Positions 8,440 through 17,172 of a DNA stretch of 64,000 bases are shown here, piece by piece. Numbering within the stretch: position 1 is the first letter of the stretch; every line of letters starts with the position of its first letter. Under the pieces are notes generated by a model. It was not told the origin of the DNA. It ran no database searches and saw only the letters and a program-made list of their open reading frames with translations. Location: NCBI RefSeq assembly GCF_001545075.1, contig NZ_FCOB02000040.1, forward strand, positions 1 to 64,000, in the 5' to 3' direction. Origin of the DNA: Caballeronia ptereochthonis. Its GTDB lineage: Bacteria; Pseudomonadota; Gammaproteobacteria; Burkholderiales; Burkholderiaceae. The position numbers and the translations under genes are program-made.

Positions 8440-8467
8440 CCCCCCTCACCCACCCCACTCCACCCCC
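8440..8467 (-). other. G-quadruplex motif over the mntH stop
   Basis: On the minus (mntH sense) strand there are four G runs of 5, 4, 3 and 6 with loops of 6, 1 and 3 nt (plus-strand C runs 8463-8467, 8453-8456, 8449-8451, 8440-8445). This meets the usual G3+ N1-7 rule. The mntH stop codon (8446-8448) lies inside it. Confidence 0.6.
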
Positions 8468-9777
8468 GTCTGCACCACCAGCCACCCATTCGCCGCACTA
8501 ACCACCCCAAAAAGCCCCCACCCAACGATCTTCATAAACCTCGTATTCGCGAACTCCCCCATCAACCCCCGATCGCTCGTCATCCGAATCAACGGATAAA
8601 GCGCAAACGGCAATTGCAAACTCAGCACAACCTGACTAGCAACAAGCAGCTTCCCAACCGCCCCATTCCCCAACAGATACACGCCGATCAACGCCGGCAC
8701 GAGCGCCAGCGCCCGCGTAATGAACCGCCGCTGATAGCAAGGAATCTTCAGTTGCAGAAACCCTTCCATGATGACCTGCCCCGCGATCGTCCCGGTGAAG
8801 GTCGAGCTTTGCCCTGAAGCGAACAGCGTCACCGCAAAGAGAACCGCCGCGAGCCCCGTACCGACGATCGGCGCCAGCAACTTATACGCATCCTCGATTT
8901 CCGTAACCTGCGTATGGCCCGTCGCATGAAACGCCGAAGCCGCAAGAATCAGGATCGCCGCATTGATGAGCAACGCGAGAACGAGCGACGCGATGGTATC
9001 GAGCCGCGAAAGATTGATCGCGGATGCAAGACTCCGCGCATCCCGACTGACCACCCGCGTCTGCACGATCGACGAATGCAGATACAGGTTATGCGGCATG
9101 ACCGTCGCGCCGAGAATCCCGATCGCGAGATAAAGCGGCTCCCGCTCGCTCAACGCGTGAAGGGAAGGCACGAGCCCCGCCGCGACCGATGGCCAGTGCG
9201 GCTTCACGAGCACGAGCTCGACGACATACCCCACGCCGATCGTCGCAATGAGCCCCAGCATGATCGCTTCGAGATCGCGAAAATTCTTGCCCTTCAAGCC
9301 AAGCACGATGAGCGTGTCAAACGCAGTGAGCACGACGCCCCAAATCAACGACACGCCAAACAGCAAGTGAAAGGCAAGCGCACCGCCGAGCACCTCAGCA
9401 AGATCGCACGCGATGATCGACAACTCCGCGAGCATCCACTGCGCATTCGCGACCGGCTTCGCATACCGCTCGCGCGACAACTGCGCCAGATCCTTGCCCG
9501 TGACGATGCCAAGCCGCATCGAAAGACATTGCAGGACCATCGCCGCGAGGCTCGACAGCACGACGACGAACAGCAGGCTGTAGCCATATCGCGATCCGGC
9601 TTCGATGTCGGTCGCCCAATTGCCCGGGTCCATATAGCCGATGGAGATGAGCAAACCCGGCCCCGCGAACTGAAGAAGCTTCCTCCATAGCGGCGCGCTC
9701 GGCGATACGGCGACGGAGCCTTTGACTTCGGATGGACAGAACGGCGCGGTGGCCGTGGTCGGCAGATTGAACGGCAA
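8446..9777 (-). CDS. mntH: Nramp-family Mn2+/Fe2+ transporter MntH
   Basis: A proton-coupled divalent metal importer of about 443 residues in the inner membrane with about 11 helices. The metal-binding motifs are intact: DPGNWATD in helix 1 and MPHNLYLHSS in helix 6. The longest open frame begins at a GTG at 9852. I favour the TTG at 9777 because AGGGA lies 8 bases upstream and the product then has a short N-terminal tail like other Nramp proteins. The extra residues of the GTG form merely translate a tandem 12-bp repeat at 9802-9843, better explained as operator DNA. It is convergent with motB across the IS remnant. Regulation by manganese or iron is expected of the family but not proven here. 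Confidence 0.93.
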   Translation of the reverse strand: MPFNLPTTATAPFCPSEVKGSVAVSPSAPLWRKLLQFAGPGLLISIGYMDPGNWATDIEAGSRYGYSLLFVVVLSSLAAMVLQCLSMRLGIVTGKDLAQLSRERYAKPVANAQWMLAELSIIACDLAEVLGGALAFHLLFGVSLIWGVVLTAFDTLIVLGLKGKNFRDLEAIMLGLIATIGVGYVVELVLVKPHWPSVAAGLVPSLHALSEREPLYLAIGILGATVMPHNLYLHSSIVQTRVVSRDARSLASAINLSRLDTIASLVLALLINAAILILAASAFHATGHTQVTEIEDAYKLLAPIVGTGLAAVLFAVTLFASGQSSTFTGTIAGQVIMEGFLQLKIPCYQRRFITRALALVPALIGVYLLGNGAVGKLLVASQVVLSLQLPFALYPLIRMTSDRGLMGEFANTRFMKIVGWGLFGVVSAANGWLVVQTGVEWGG

Positions 9778-9801
9778 TTTATCGGTCCCTGATGCGATGA
9801 A

Positions 9802-9843
9802 GCGATACGCATGCGATACGGATCGCGATACGGATCGCGATAC
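9802..9843. repeat. Tandem 11-12-bp repeats upstream of mntH
   Basis: The heptamer GCGATAC occurs four times at 9802, 9813, 9825 and 9837. Two full 12-bp units (GCGATACGGATC) occupy 9813-9836. The spacing is close to one DNA turn, as for cooperative operators. The array lies 25-66 bp upstream of the proposed TTG start of mntH, so it may bind a metal-responsive repressor; the binding protein is unknown. Confidence 0.55.
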
Positions 9844-10143
9844 CTGAAGCACGCGCCCCGCGCGGCGAAACCGGCAACATCCCCGGCGATCATTTCCTTG
9901 CAGCTTACAAAACGGCCAGCGCGAGCGAGTCTATCACCGGCTGCGCGCCTTTTCAGACAGCCTCGAAATACCTCCAACGCCCATTCAGCACGCGCTCCAT
10001 TCTGACCATTGCGCCATATGGACGCCAGCATGTCGTCACGGTGCGACAAATAGAATGTACGGGTGGATACGGTGGCGGTGCCGACGCTGCAAATCGCGCA
10101 ACTGCGCGCCGCGTTCATCCTTCACTCGCTTGAGGAGTACGTC

Positions 10144-10410
10144 ATGAAACTAGTCACACGCATCGCCGTCGTCGCACTCGCGGCCGCGCCGCTGGCCGCG
10201 CTCGCCCAAACGGAAGGCCTCACGCGCGCCCAGGTCAAGCAGGATCTGCAACGCCTCGAGCAAGCCGGCTACAACCCGTCCGAGCGCGACGCGTACTATC
10301 CGAACAACATCCAGGCCGCGGAAGAAAAACTGCAATCCTCCACCGCCTACGGTTCGCCGTCCGACGGCTCGTCCGCTTCGGGACAACCGGCAACGCAAAA
10401 CTCGCAATAA
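10144..10410 (+). CDS. DUF4148 exported protein (first copy)
   Basis: An 88-residue protein with a clear signal peptide (MKLVTRIAVVALAAAPLAALAQ, cleavage after Ala-Leu-Ala). The mature DUF4148 core reads LTRAQVKQDLQRLEQAGYNPSERDAYYPNNIQAAE, followed by a low-complexity Ser/Gly/Gln tail. The family is common and multi-copy in Burkholderiaceae; its periplasmic function is unknown. The ATG at 10144 follows a GAGGAG site, and the open frame upstream of it is not coding. A close paralogue lies 231 bp downstream. A small GC hairpin after the stop may end transcription. Confidence 0.85.
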   Translation: MKLVTRIAVVALAAAPLAALAQTEGLTRAQVKQDLQRLEQAGYNPSERDAYYPNNIQAAEEKLQSSTAYGSPSDGSSASGQPATQNSQ

Positions 10411-10429
10411 CGCCTCGACCATGAGACAC

Positions 10430-10447
10430 GCGCGGGCGACCCCGCGC
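10430..10447 (+). terminator. Weak hairpin after first DUF4148 gene
   Basis: A 7-bp GC stem (10430-10436 with 10441-10447) and a 4-nt loop, followed by a C/T-rich stretch instead of a T run. A weak intrinsic terminator at best. Confidence 0.35.
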
Positions 10448-10641
10448 CGTCTCGCTCTTCCTCCTCCGCGCGCTTGCGCACCCCCGCGTTCCCGCCTTTG
10501 TTTCGCGCGATCGTTCGATTAATTGCCTGATACAGGCTAAGTGCCGCCGCCCCGAAAATCTACAATCGCAAGGCGGCTGCCCGAGCACCGCGCTCGCGTC
10601 GTCAGCCGCGTTCATCCCATCATTCGCATGAGGAGTACGCC

Positions 10642-10908
10642 ATGAAGCTTGTCACGCGCATTGCCCTCGTCGTTCTAGCCGCAGCGCCGCTTGCCGCGCT
10701 CGCCCAATCGAATGGCTTCACCCGGGAACAGGTCCGCGAGGATCTCGTCAAGGCAGAACGAGCCGGATATCGTCCATCCGAGCATGACGCGCAATATCCC
10801 GGCAGCTTCCTCGACATCAAGGAAGGCATCTATACCGGTTCGAGCGTCTATCGCGTGCAACCGGGCTATCCGAACCTCGCTCCCAATGCGGAAGGTTACC
10901 TGCGCTGA
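10642..10908 (+). CDS. DUF4148 exported protein (second copy)
   Basis: An 88-residue paralogue of the upstream gene. The signal peptide is nearly identical (MKLVTRIALVVLAAAPLAALAQ), and the core is NGFTREQVREDLVKAERAGYRPSEHDAQYPGSF. The C-terminal tail differs completely (IYTGSSVYRVQPGYPNLAP), without the Ser/Gln repeats of the first copy. A GAGGAG site precedes the ATG. The pair looks like a tandem duplication with divergent tails. Exported to the periplasm or beyond; function unknown. A terminator-like hairpin follows at 10939-10963. Confidence 0.85.
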   Translation: MKLVTRIALVVLAAAPLAALAQSNGFTREQVREDLVKAERAGYRPSEHDAQYPGSFLDIKEGIYTGSSVYRVQPGYPNLAPNAEGYLR

Positions 10909-10938
10909 CCCCCGGCTATTCCCATCGCATTCGAAAAC

Positions 10939-10963
10939 GCGCGCGGCTCTGACCGCGCGCTTT
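10939..10963 (+). terminator. Terminator after second DUF4148 gene
   Basis: An 8-bp perfect GC stem (10939-10946 with 10953-10960), a 6-nt loop and then TTT. It lies 30 bp after the stop and separates this gene from the RND operon. Confidence 0.6.
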
Positions 10964-11149
10964 CGCATGCTTGCTTTCAAAACGCCTAATCTGACAGAAA
11001 AGCCATATTCACGCCATATTGTCGTTGGCACCCGGCCACTACCATAGCGACACTGATGGCGAACCCCCTGCCTCGCTCCGTCATTGCGTCTCGCGCGCTG
11101 CATCCGTTGCCCTTGTCGCGCTCCTTCCAAGCATTCTTCGAACGACTCA

Positions 11150-14100
11150 ATGTGGATAGTCAACGTTGCGCTTAAGCGGCCGTACACGTTCATCGTGATG
11201 GCCATCATGATCCTGCTGGCGACGCCCTTCGTCCTCTTGACGACGCCAGTGGACGTGCTCCCCGAAATCGACATTCCCGTCGTCAGCATCATCTGGAACT
11301 ACACGGGCCTCTCCGCCGAGGACATGGCCAATCGCATCACGTCGGTCAACGAGCGCAGCCTGACGACGACCGTGAACAACATCGAGCACATCGAATCGCA
11401 ATCGCTGCAAGGCATCGCGATCATCAAGCTCTTTCTGCAGCCCACGGCGAACATCCAGACCGCGATCGCGCAGACGGTGGCCGTCGAGCAGGCGCAACTG
11501 AAGCAGATGCCGCCGGGCGCCACGCCGCCGCTCGTCATCAGCTATTCGGCGTCCAGCATTCCGGTGATCCAGCTCGGTCTTTCTAGTCCGAGGCAGTCGG
11601 AGCAGGACCTGAACGACACGGCGCTCAACTTCCTGCGCCCGCAGCTCGTGACGATTCCCGGCGCCGCCGTGCCCTACCCCTATGGCGGCAAGACGCGCCT
11701 CATCTCCGTCGATCTGGACACGCGCGCGCTGCTCGCCAAGGGCCTGACGCCGACCGACGTCGTGCAGGCCGTGAATGCGCAGAACCTGATCCTCCCGACC
11801 GGCACCGCTAAGATCGGCCCGAAGGAATACACGATCAACATGAACGGTTCGCCCGCGACCGTCGCGGGACTGAACGACATTCCCGTGCGCACGATCAACG
11901 GCGCGACCACCTATCTGCGCGAAGTCGCGCACGTGCGCGACGGCTTCTCGCCGCAGACCAACATCGTGCGGCAGGACGGGCGTCGCGGCGTGCTGATCTC
12001 GGTCCTGAAGAACGGCAACGCGTCGACGCTCTCCATCGTCAACACGCTGAAGGATCTGCTGCCGCAAGCGCGCGCCTCGCTGCCGCCGGATCTGAACATC
12101 AGCGCGCTCTTCGATCAGTCGGTGTTCGTGAAGGCCGCCGTGCAGGGCGTGGTGCGCGAGGCGCTCATCGCCGCCGCGCTCACCGCCGCCATGATCCTGC
12201 TCTTTCTCGGCAACTGGCGCAGCACCTGCATCATCGCGATCTCGATTCCGCTCTCCATTCTCTCGTCGCTGATCGTGCTGCATGCGCTCGGGCAGACCAT
12301 CAACATCATGACGCTCGGCGGCCTCGCGCTCGCGGTCGGCATTCTGGTGGACGACGCGACGGTGACGATCGAGAACATCGAGCGCCATCTGCACATGGGC
12401 ACCAACCTGCACGACGCGATTCTCGAAGGCGCTGGCGAGATCGCCGTGCCCGCGCTCGTCTCGACGCTGTGCATCTGCATCGTGTTCGTGCCGATGTTCT
12501 TCCTCACCGGCGTCGCGCGCTATCTCTTCGTGCCGCTCGCCGAAGCCGTCGTGTTCGCGATGCTCGCGTCGTACATCCTGTCGCGCACGCTCGTGCCGAC
12601 GCTCGCGATGCTGCTGATGGGCCACGCGCACGCGCACGACGCGAAGGCCAGGCCCAATCTCTTCATGCGCCTGCATCGCCGTTTCGATCGCGGCTTCGAG
12701 CGCATGCGCGGCGCGTACATCGTGATTCTCTCCAGCCTGCTCGTGCGCCGGCGCCTGTTCGCATCGCTCTTTCTCGGCTTCTGCCTGCTCTCGGCGGGCC
12801 TCGTGTTCGTGCTCGGCGAGGACTTCTTCCCGAGCGTCGACGCGGGCGACATCCGCATGCACATGCGCGCGCCGACCGGCACGCGCATCGAGGAAACCGC
12901 GCGCCTCGCGGACGAGATCGAAAAGGTCGTGCGCCAGATCGTGCCGCAGAACGAACTCGAGACGATTCTCGACAACCTCGGCCTGCCGTATAGCGGCATC
13001 AACCTGTCGTACAGCAACGCAGGAACGATCGGCACGCTCGACGGCGAGATTCAGGTCGCGCTCAAGCCCGATCACGCGCCGACGCAGAACTACATCGACG
13101 AATTGCGCGCGCTCCTGCCGCGCCGCTTTCCCGGCGTCGAGTTCTTCTTTCAGCCCGCGGATATCGTCACGCAGATCCTGAACTTCGGCCTGCCCGCCGC
13201 CATCGACGTGCAGATTCAAGGGCAGAACGCGCAGGCGAACTTCGAAGTCGCGAGCAAGCTGATGAAGCAGATCCGCATGATTCCCGGCAACGTCGACACC
13301 CACATCCAGCAGAAGCTCGACGAGCCCGCCATCGATCTGCAGATGGACCGCACGCGCCTGCAGCAGCTGAACCTCTCTGCGAGCAACGTCGCGCAGAACG
13401 TGCTGGTTTCACTGTCGGGCAGCTCGCAAACCGCGCCGGGCTTCTGGTTCAATCCGCGCAACGGCGTCGAGTACAACCTCGCGGTGCAGACGCCGCAGTA
13501 TCAGGTTTCGTCCATCGACGAGTTGCTGCGCACGCCGGTGTCCGCCTCGATCAACGGGCCCACGCAACTGCTCGGCAACCTCGTGCGCCTCTCGCCGCAA
13601 ACTCAGTTCGCAGTGGTCACGCACTACAACATCCGGCCCGTGATCGATCTCTTCGTGAGCGTCGAAGGGCGCGATCTCGGCGGCGTCGCGCGGCAGGTGA
13701 ATCATCTCGTCGACGAGGCGCGCAAGTCGCTCCCGCGCGGCAGCCAGATCGTCGTGCGCGGCCAGGTCGAGACGATGCGCACGTCGTTCTTCGGTCTGGG
13801 CATCGGCGTCGCGACGGCGATCGTGCTCGTGTATCTGCTGATCGTCGTGAACTTCCAGTCGTGGATCGATCCGCTCATCATCGTGAGCGCGCTGCCGGCC
13901 GCGCTCGCGGGCATCATCTGGATGCTCTTCCTCACCGGCACGCACTTGAGCGTGCCCGCGCTCACCGGCGCGATCATGACGATGGGCGTCGCCACCGCGA
14001 ACAGCATCCTGATGGTCTCGTTCGCGCGGCAGCGTCTGAACGCCGGCATGCCGCCGCTCACCGCCGCCCTCGAAGCGGGCGCGAGCCGGATCCGCCCGGT

Positions 14101-14335
14101 GCTGATGACCGCGTTCGCGATGATCATCGGCATGATTCCGATGGCGCTCGGCCTCGGCGAAGGCGCGGAGCAGAACGCGCCGCTCGGCCGCGCGGTGATC
14201 GGCGGCCTCCTGTTCGCCACCGTTTCCACGCTCTTTTTCGTGCCGCTCGTCTTCGCGGGCATTCATGCGCGGCTCGCGCGCCGTGCCGCGCGCAAGGGCC
14301 CGTCGCAGCATGAAGACGCAAGCAGCCAACACTGA
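11150..14335 (+). CDS. RND efflux pump inner-membrane permease (HAE-1-like)
   Basis: A 1061-residue proton-driven pump with the usual 12 helices and two large periplasmic loops. The helix-4 acidic pair is present (Asp401-Asp402 in GILVDDATVTIEN). In helix 10 the segment GVATANSILM has Ala950 where AcrB has Lys940, so the canonical Asp-Asp-Lys relay is incomplete. I chose the ATG at 11150 (MWIVNVALKRPYTF), which starts directly before helix 1; the longer frame adds 22 residues unlike the family. It is first in a five-gene array with adaptor, outer-membrane channel, response regulator and sensor kinase. The helix motifs are those of organic-compound pumps, not CusA or CzcA, although the regulator pair is of heavy-metal type. 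Confidence 0.92.
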   Translation: MWIVNVALKRPYTFIVMAIMILLATPFVLLTTPVDVLPEIDIPVVSIIWNYTGLSAEDMANRITSVNERSLTTTVNNIEHIESQSLQGIAIIKLFLQPTANIQTAIAQTVAVEQAQLKQMPPGATPPLVISYSASSIPVIQLGLSSPRQSEQDLNDTALNFLRPQLVTIPGAAVPYPYGGKTRLISVDLDTRALLAKGLTPTDVVQAVNAQNLILPTGTAKIGPKEYTINMNGSPATVAGLNDIPVRTINGATTYLREVAHVRDGFSPQTNIVRQDGRRGVLISVLKNGNASTLSIVNTLKDLLPQARASLPPDLNISALFDQSVFVKAAVQGVVREALIAAALTAAMILLFLGNWRSTCIIAISIPLSILSSLIVLHALGQTINIMTLGGLALAVGILVDDATVTIENIERHLHMGTNLHDAILEGAGEIAVPALVSTLCICIVFVPMFFLTGVARYLFVPLAEAVVFAMLASYILSRTLVPTLAMLLMGHAHAHDAKARPNLFMRLHRRFDRGFERMRGAYIVILSSLLVRRRLFASLFLGFCLLSAGLVFVLGEDFFPSVDAGDIRMHMRAPTGTRIEETARLADEIEKVVRQIVPQNELETILDNLGLPYSGINLSYSNAGTIGTLDGEIQVALKPDHAPTQNYIDELRALLPRRFPGVEFFFQPADIVTQILNFGLPAAIDVQIQGQNAQANFEVASKLMKQIRMIPGNVDTHIQQKLDEPAIDLQMDRTRLQQLNLSASNVAQNVLVSLSGSSQTAPGFWFNPRNGVEYNLAVQTPQYQVSSIDELLRTPVSASINGPTQLLGNLVRLSPQTQFAVVTHYNIRPVIDLFVSVEGRDLGGVARQVNHLVDEARKSLPRGSQIVVRGQVETMRTSFFGLGIGVATAIVLVYLLIVVNFQSWIDPLIIVSALPAALAGIIWMLFLTGTHLSVPALTGAIMTMGVATANSILMVSFARQRLNAGMPPLTAALEAGASRIRPVLMTAFAMIIGMIPMALGLGEGAEQNAPLGRAVIGGLLFATVSTLFFVPLVFAGIHARLARRAARKGPSQHEDASSQH

Positions 14336-14356
14336 CATCAAAGCAAGATCACGGAC

Positions 14357-15595
14357 ATGACCGAAAAGAACCACGCATCGCTTGCGATTCCCGCACGCGA
14401 CCCGAACGAAGGGCCCGCGCTGCCGCCGCGCAATGTCGAATGGAAACGCGCGAAAATCGCGCTCGTCATCGTGCTCGCGCTGCTCGCGATGGGCGCCGCG
14501 CGCACCGTCGTCACCGACATGCTGCACAACCGCTCCATCGCGGCGCGCACGCAGCAGAACGCGCAGCAGTACGTGAACGTCGTCATGCCGGCGCAGACCG
14601 ACGGCGGCGCCGAAACGACGCTGCCGGGCACGCTGCGCGGCTTCGTCGAATCGCCGATCTATGCGCGCGCGACGGGCTACCTGCTGCACTGGTATGTGGA
14701 CATCGGCACGCGCGTGAAGCAAGGCCAGCTGCTCGCCGATCTCGACACGCCCGAGATCGATCAGGAGCTTGCGCAGGCAGTCGCGCAACGCGACCAGACA
14801 GCCTCGAGCCTCGGTCTCGCGAAGAGCTCGCTGGATCGCTGGACGCAATTGCGTCAGCGCGATGCGGTCTCGCAGCAGGAGCTCGACGAGCGTCAAAGCA
14901 CCTACAACCAGGACGTCGCGAATCTCGCCGCCGCCGACGCCAACGTGAAGCGCCTGCGCCAGCTCGAATCGTTCAAGCGTATCGTCGCGCCGTTCGCGGG
15001 CGTCGTCACGCAGCGCAACGTGGATGTCGGCGATCTCATCGACGCGGGCAGCGGCACGAGCCGCGCGTTGTTCGCGCTTGCGCAGTCGGACCCGTTGCGC
15101 GTGTTCGTGCAGTTGCCGCAGGCGTATGCGCAGAACGTGTCGGTCGGTCAGGACGTGACCGTCACGCAGGCCGAGCTGCCAGGCGAGCAGTTCCACGGCA
15201 AGATCACGCATGTTTCCGGCGCGATCGACGTGCCCACGCGCTCGCTGCAGATCGAAGTGACATTGCCCAATCCCGACGGCCGGCTGCGGCCCGGCGCGTA
15301 CGTGCAGGTGGCGCTGCCCGCCGCCGCGCATGCGGGCCTGCTCGTGCCCGGCAACGCGCTGCTCTTTCGCGCGGAGGGCCCGCGCCTCGCCGTCGTGGAC
15401 GGGAACGGACACGTGCATCTGCACAAGATCGTGATCGCTCAGGATCTCGGGCAGTCGCTCGAAATCGAGAGCGGCATCGAGCCTACCGACAAGGTCATCA
15501 TCAACCCGAGCGATTCGATCGCGGACGGCGATCATGTCGTGATCGCGCCGCAGCGGGGGCAGCAGCATCCGTCGAATCAGAAGGCCGCATCATGA
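14357..15595 (+). CDS. RND efflux periplasmic adaptor (membrane fusion protein)
   Basis: A 412-residue adaptor linking the permease to the outer-membrane channel. An N-terminal membrane anchor (about 33-52) is followed by the lipoyl half-motifs (ARATGYLLHWYVDIGTRVKQ at about 101-120 and IVAPFAGVV), a coiled-coil hairpin (about 130-200, rich in Gln, Ala and Leu) and beta-barrel and membrane-proximal domains. No lipobox Cys is visible, so it is anchored by the helix. It starts 21 bp after the permease and its stop overlaps the next start in ATGA (15592-15595), showing translational coupling. Confidence 0.93.
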   Translation: MTEKNHASLAIPARDPNEGPALPPRNVEWKRAKIALVIVLALLAMGAARTVVTDMLHNRSIAARTQQNAQQYVNVVMPAQTDGGAETTLPGTLRGFVESPIYARATGYLLHWYVDIGTRVKQGQLLADLDTPEIDQELAQAVAQRDQTASSLGLAKSSLDRWTQLRQRDAVSQQELDERQSTYNQDVANLAAADANVKRLRQLESFKRIVAPFAGVVTQRNVDVGDLIDAGSGTSRALFALAQSDPLRVFVQLPQAYAQNVSVGQDVTVTQAELPGEQFHGKITHVSGAIDVPTRSLQIEVTLPNPDGRLRPGAYVQVALPAAAHAGLLVPGNALLFRAEGPRLAVVDGNGHVHLHKIVIAQDLGQSLEIESGIEPTDKVIINPSDSIADGDHVVIAPQRGQQHPSNQKAAS

Positions 15596-17076
15596 AACGC
15601 GTTGCATCGTTCGCCCTGCTCTCGCTGCTCGCGGCGTGCACGGTCGGGCCGGATTATCGTCGGCCCGTGGCCGAAACGCCGCCGGCCTGGAAGACCGATT
15701 CGTACTGGCGCGTCGGCGAGCCCTCGCATGCGCCGCTCGCGCCCGACTGGTGGCAAGGCTTCGACGATCCCGCGCTGAACGCGCTCGAAACGCAGGCGCT
15801 CGCGCGGAACCAGACGCTCGCCGCCGCGAGCGCGCATTACGCGCAGGCGCGCGCGACGCTGGCGCAAACCTCGGCGCTGGCGCTGCCCGAAGTCGATCTC
15901 GGCGCGAACGCCTCGCGTTCGCGCATCTCGAAGAACCGGCCGGTCACCAACTACAACACGCCGAACTCGACGACGGTACAGAACGACCTGAAGCTCGCCC
16001 CGACCGTCAATTACGACGTCGATCTCTTCGGACGCATCCGCCGCGAAGTGGAAGGCGCGCAGGCGTCGGCGGATCAGTCGCGCGACGATCTCGCCAATGC
16101 GCGCCTCGTGCTCACGACCGACCTCGCCAGTGATTACTTCTCGATGCGCGAGCTCGATGCGGAAATCGACGTGCTGAACCGCTCCGTCGATCTGCAGAAG
16201 AAAGCGCTCGATTACGTGCAGGCACAGCACGATCTGGGCGCCGTGTCGGGGCTCGACGTGCTGCAGCAACAGGCGCAGCTCGACTCGACGCGCGTGCAGG
16301 CGCAATTGCTCTTGAATCAGCGTGCGCAGGTCGAGCACGCGATCGCGGCGCTCGTCGGCACGCCCGCTCCGCAATTCTCGATCGCGCCGGAACTGGCCGA
16401 GCACCCCATCCCGCCGGTTCCGCTCGGTCTGCCGAGCGACGTGCTGCAGCGCAGGCCGGACGTCGCGTCCGCCGAGCGCGCGATGGCCGCGGCCAACGCG
16501 CAGATCGGCGTGGCCAAGGCCGCCTTCTTTCCGAGCCTGACGCTCAACGGCACGGTCGGCTGGGAAAGCACCGCGTTTTCGAGCCTGATTTCCGCGCCGA
16601 GTCTCTTGTGGACCATCGGCACGATGGCGAGCCAGGTCGTCTTCGATGGCGGACGGCGCTCGGCCGCCGTCGACTTCGCGAATCAAGGCTATATCGCGGC
16701 CGTCGCGAACTATCGGCAGACCGTGCTCGGCGCGTTTCAACAAGTGCAGGACGGCATCGTCGGATTGTCGGTGCTCGACGGCGCCGCGAAACAGTCGCAC
16801 GCGGCGGTCGTGGATGCACAGCGGTTGCTCTCGCTCGCGAACGATCGCTATTCGGGCGGGCTGGTCGCCTATCTCGACGTGATCACCGCACAGCAGCAAT
16901 TGCTCACGAGCGAGCGCCAGGACGTGCAGATTCGCGGACAGCAGCGGACCGTGTCGGTGGCGCTCGTGAAGGCGCTGGGCGGCGGCTGGGACGCGAATGA
17001 CGCAGCGCAGAAACCGCTCGCCGCGCATGATGGCCAGGAAGTTGCAAACGCAACCGATAAGACCCCCGCCCGCTGA
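15592..17076 (+). CDS. RND efflux outer-membrane lipoprotein (NodT family)
   Basis: A 494-residue TolC/OprM-type channel protein. The signal peptide ends in a lipobox with Cys16 (LLAACTVGPDY), followed by the typical GPDYRRP start of NodT-family factors. Two outer-membrane-factor repeats follow, with the family segment LPSDVLQRRPDVASAER near residues 280-296. The start at 15592 overlaps the adaptor stop. The open frame that runs upstream through the adaptor is a shadow. With the two preceding genes it completes a tripartite envelope-spanning pump. A gap of 96 bp separates it from the regulator genes, which may have their own promoter. Confidence 0.93.
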   Translation: MKRVASFALLSLLAACTVGPDYRRPVAETPPAWKTDSYWRVGEPSHAPLAPDWWQGFDDPALNALETQALARNQTLAAASAHYAQARATLAQTSALALPEVDLGANASRSRISKNRPVTNYNTPNSTTVQNDLKLAPTVNYDVDLFGRIRREVEGAQASADQSRDDLANARLVLTTDLASDYFSMRELDAEIDVLNRSVDLQKKALDYVQAQHDLGAVSGLDVLQQQAQLDSTRVQAQLLLNQRAQVEHAIAALVGTPAPQFSIAPELAEHPIPPVPLGLPSDVLQRRPDVASAERAMAAANAQIGVAKAAFFPSLTLNGTVGWESTAFSSLISAPSLLWTIGTMASQVVFDGGRRSAAVDFANQGYIAAVANYRQTVLGAFQQVQDGIVGLSVLDGAAKQSHAAVVDAQRLLSLANDRYSGGLVAYLDVITAQQQLLTSERQDVQIRGQQRTVSVALVKALGGGWDANDAAQKPLAAHDGQEVANATDKTPAR

Positions 17077-17172
17077 TGTCGGACGAGACGTAAGCAGGAT
17101 GGCCGCGAGGCTCGTATAGTTAGCGGTGGGACAATACGGTAAACACACACTGAACGCGCACAGGTGCCAGGC

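Noticed and set aside
9777..9852. The extra N-terminal residues of MntH from the GTG at 9852
   Set aside because: They encode only the tandem DNA repeat; a TTG with a good ribosome site gives a family-like start.
11147..13303. A 718-codon frame antisense to the RND permease
   Set aside because: The permease is unmistakable on the other strand; the antisense product is Arg/Glu/His-rich with no fold.
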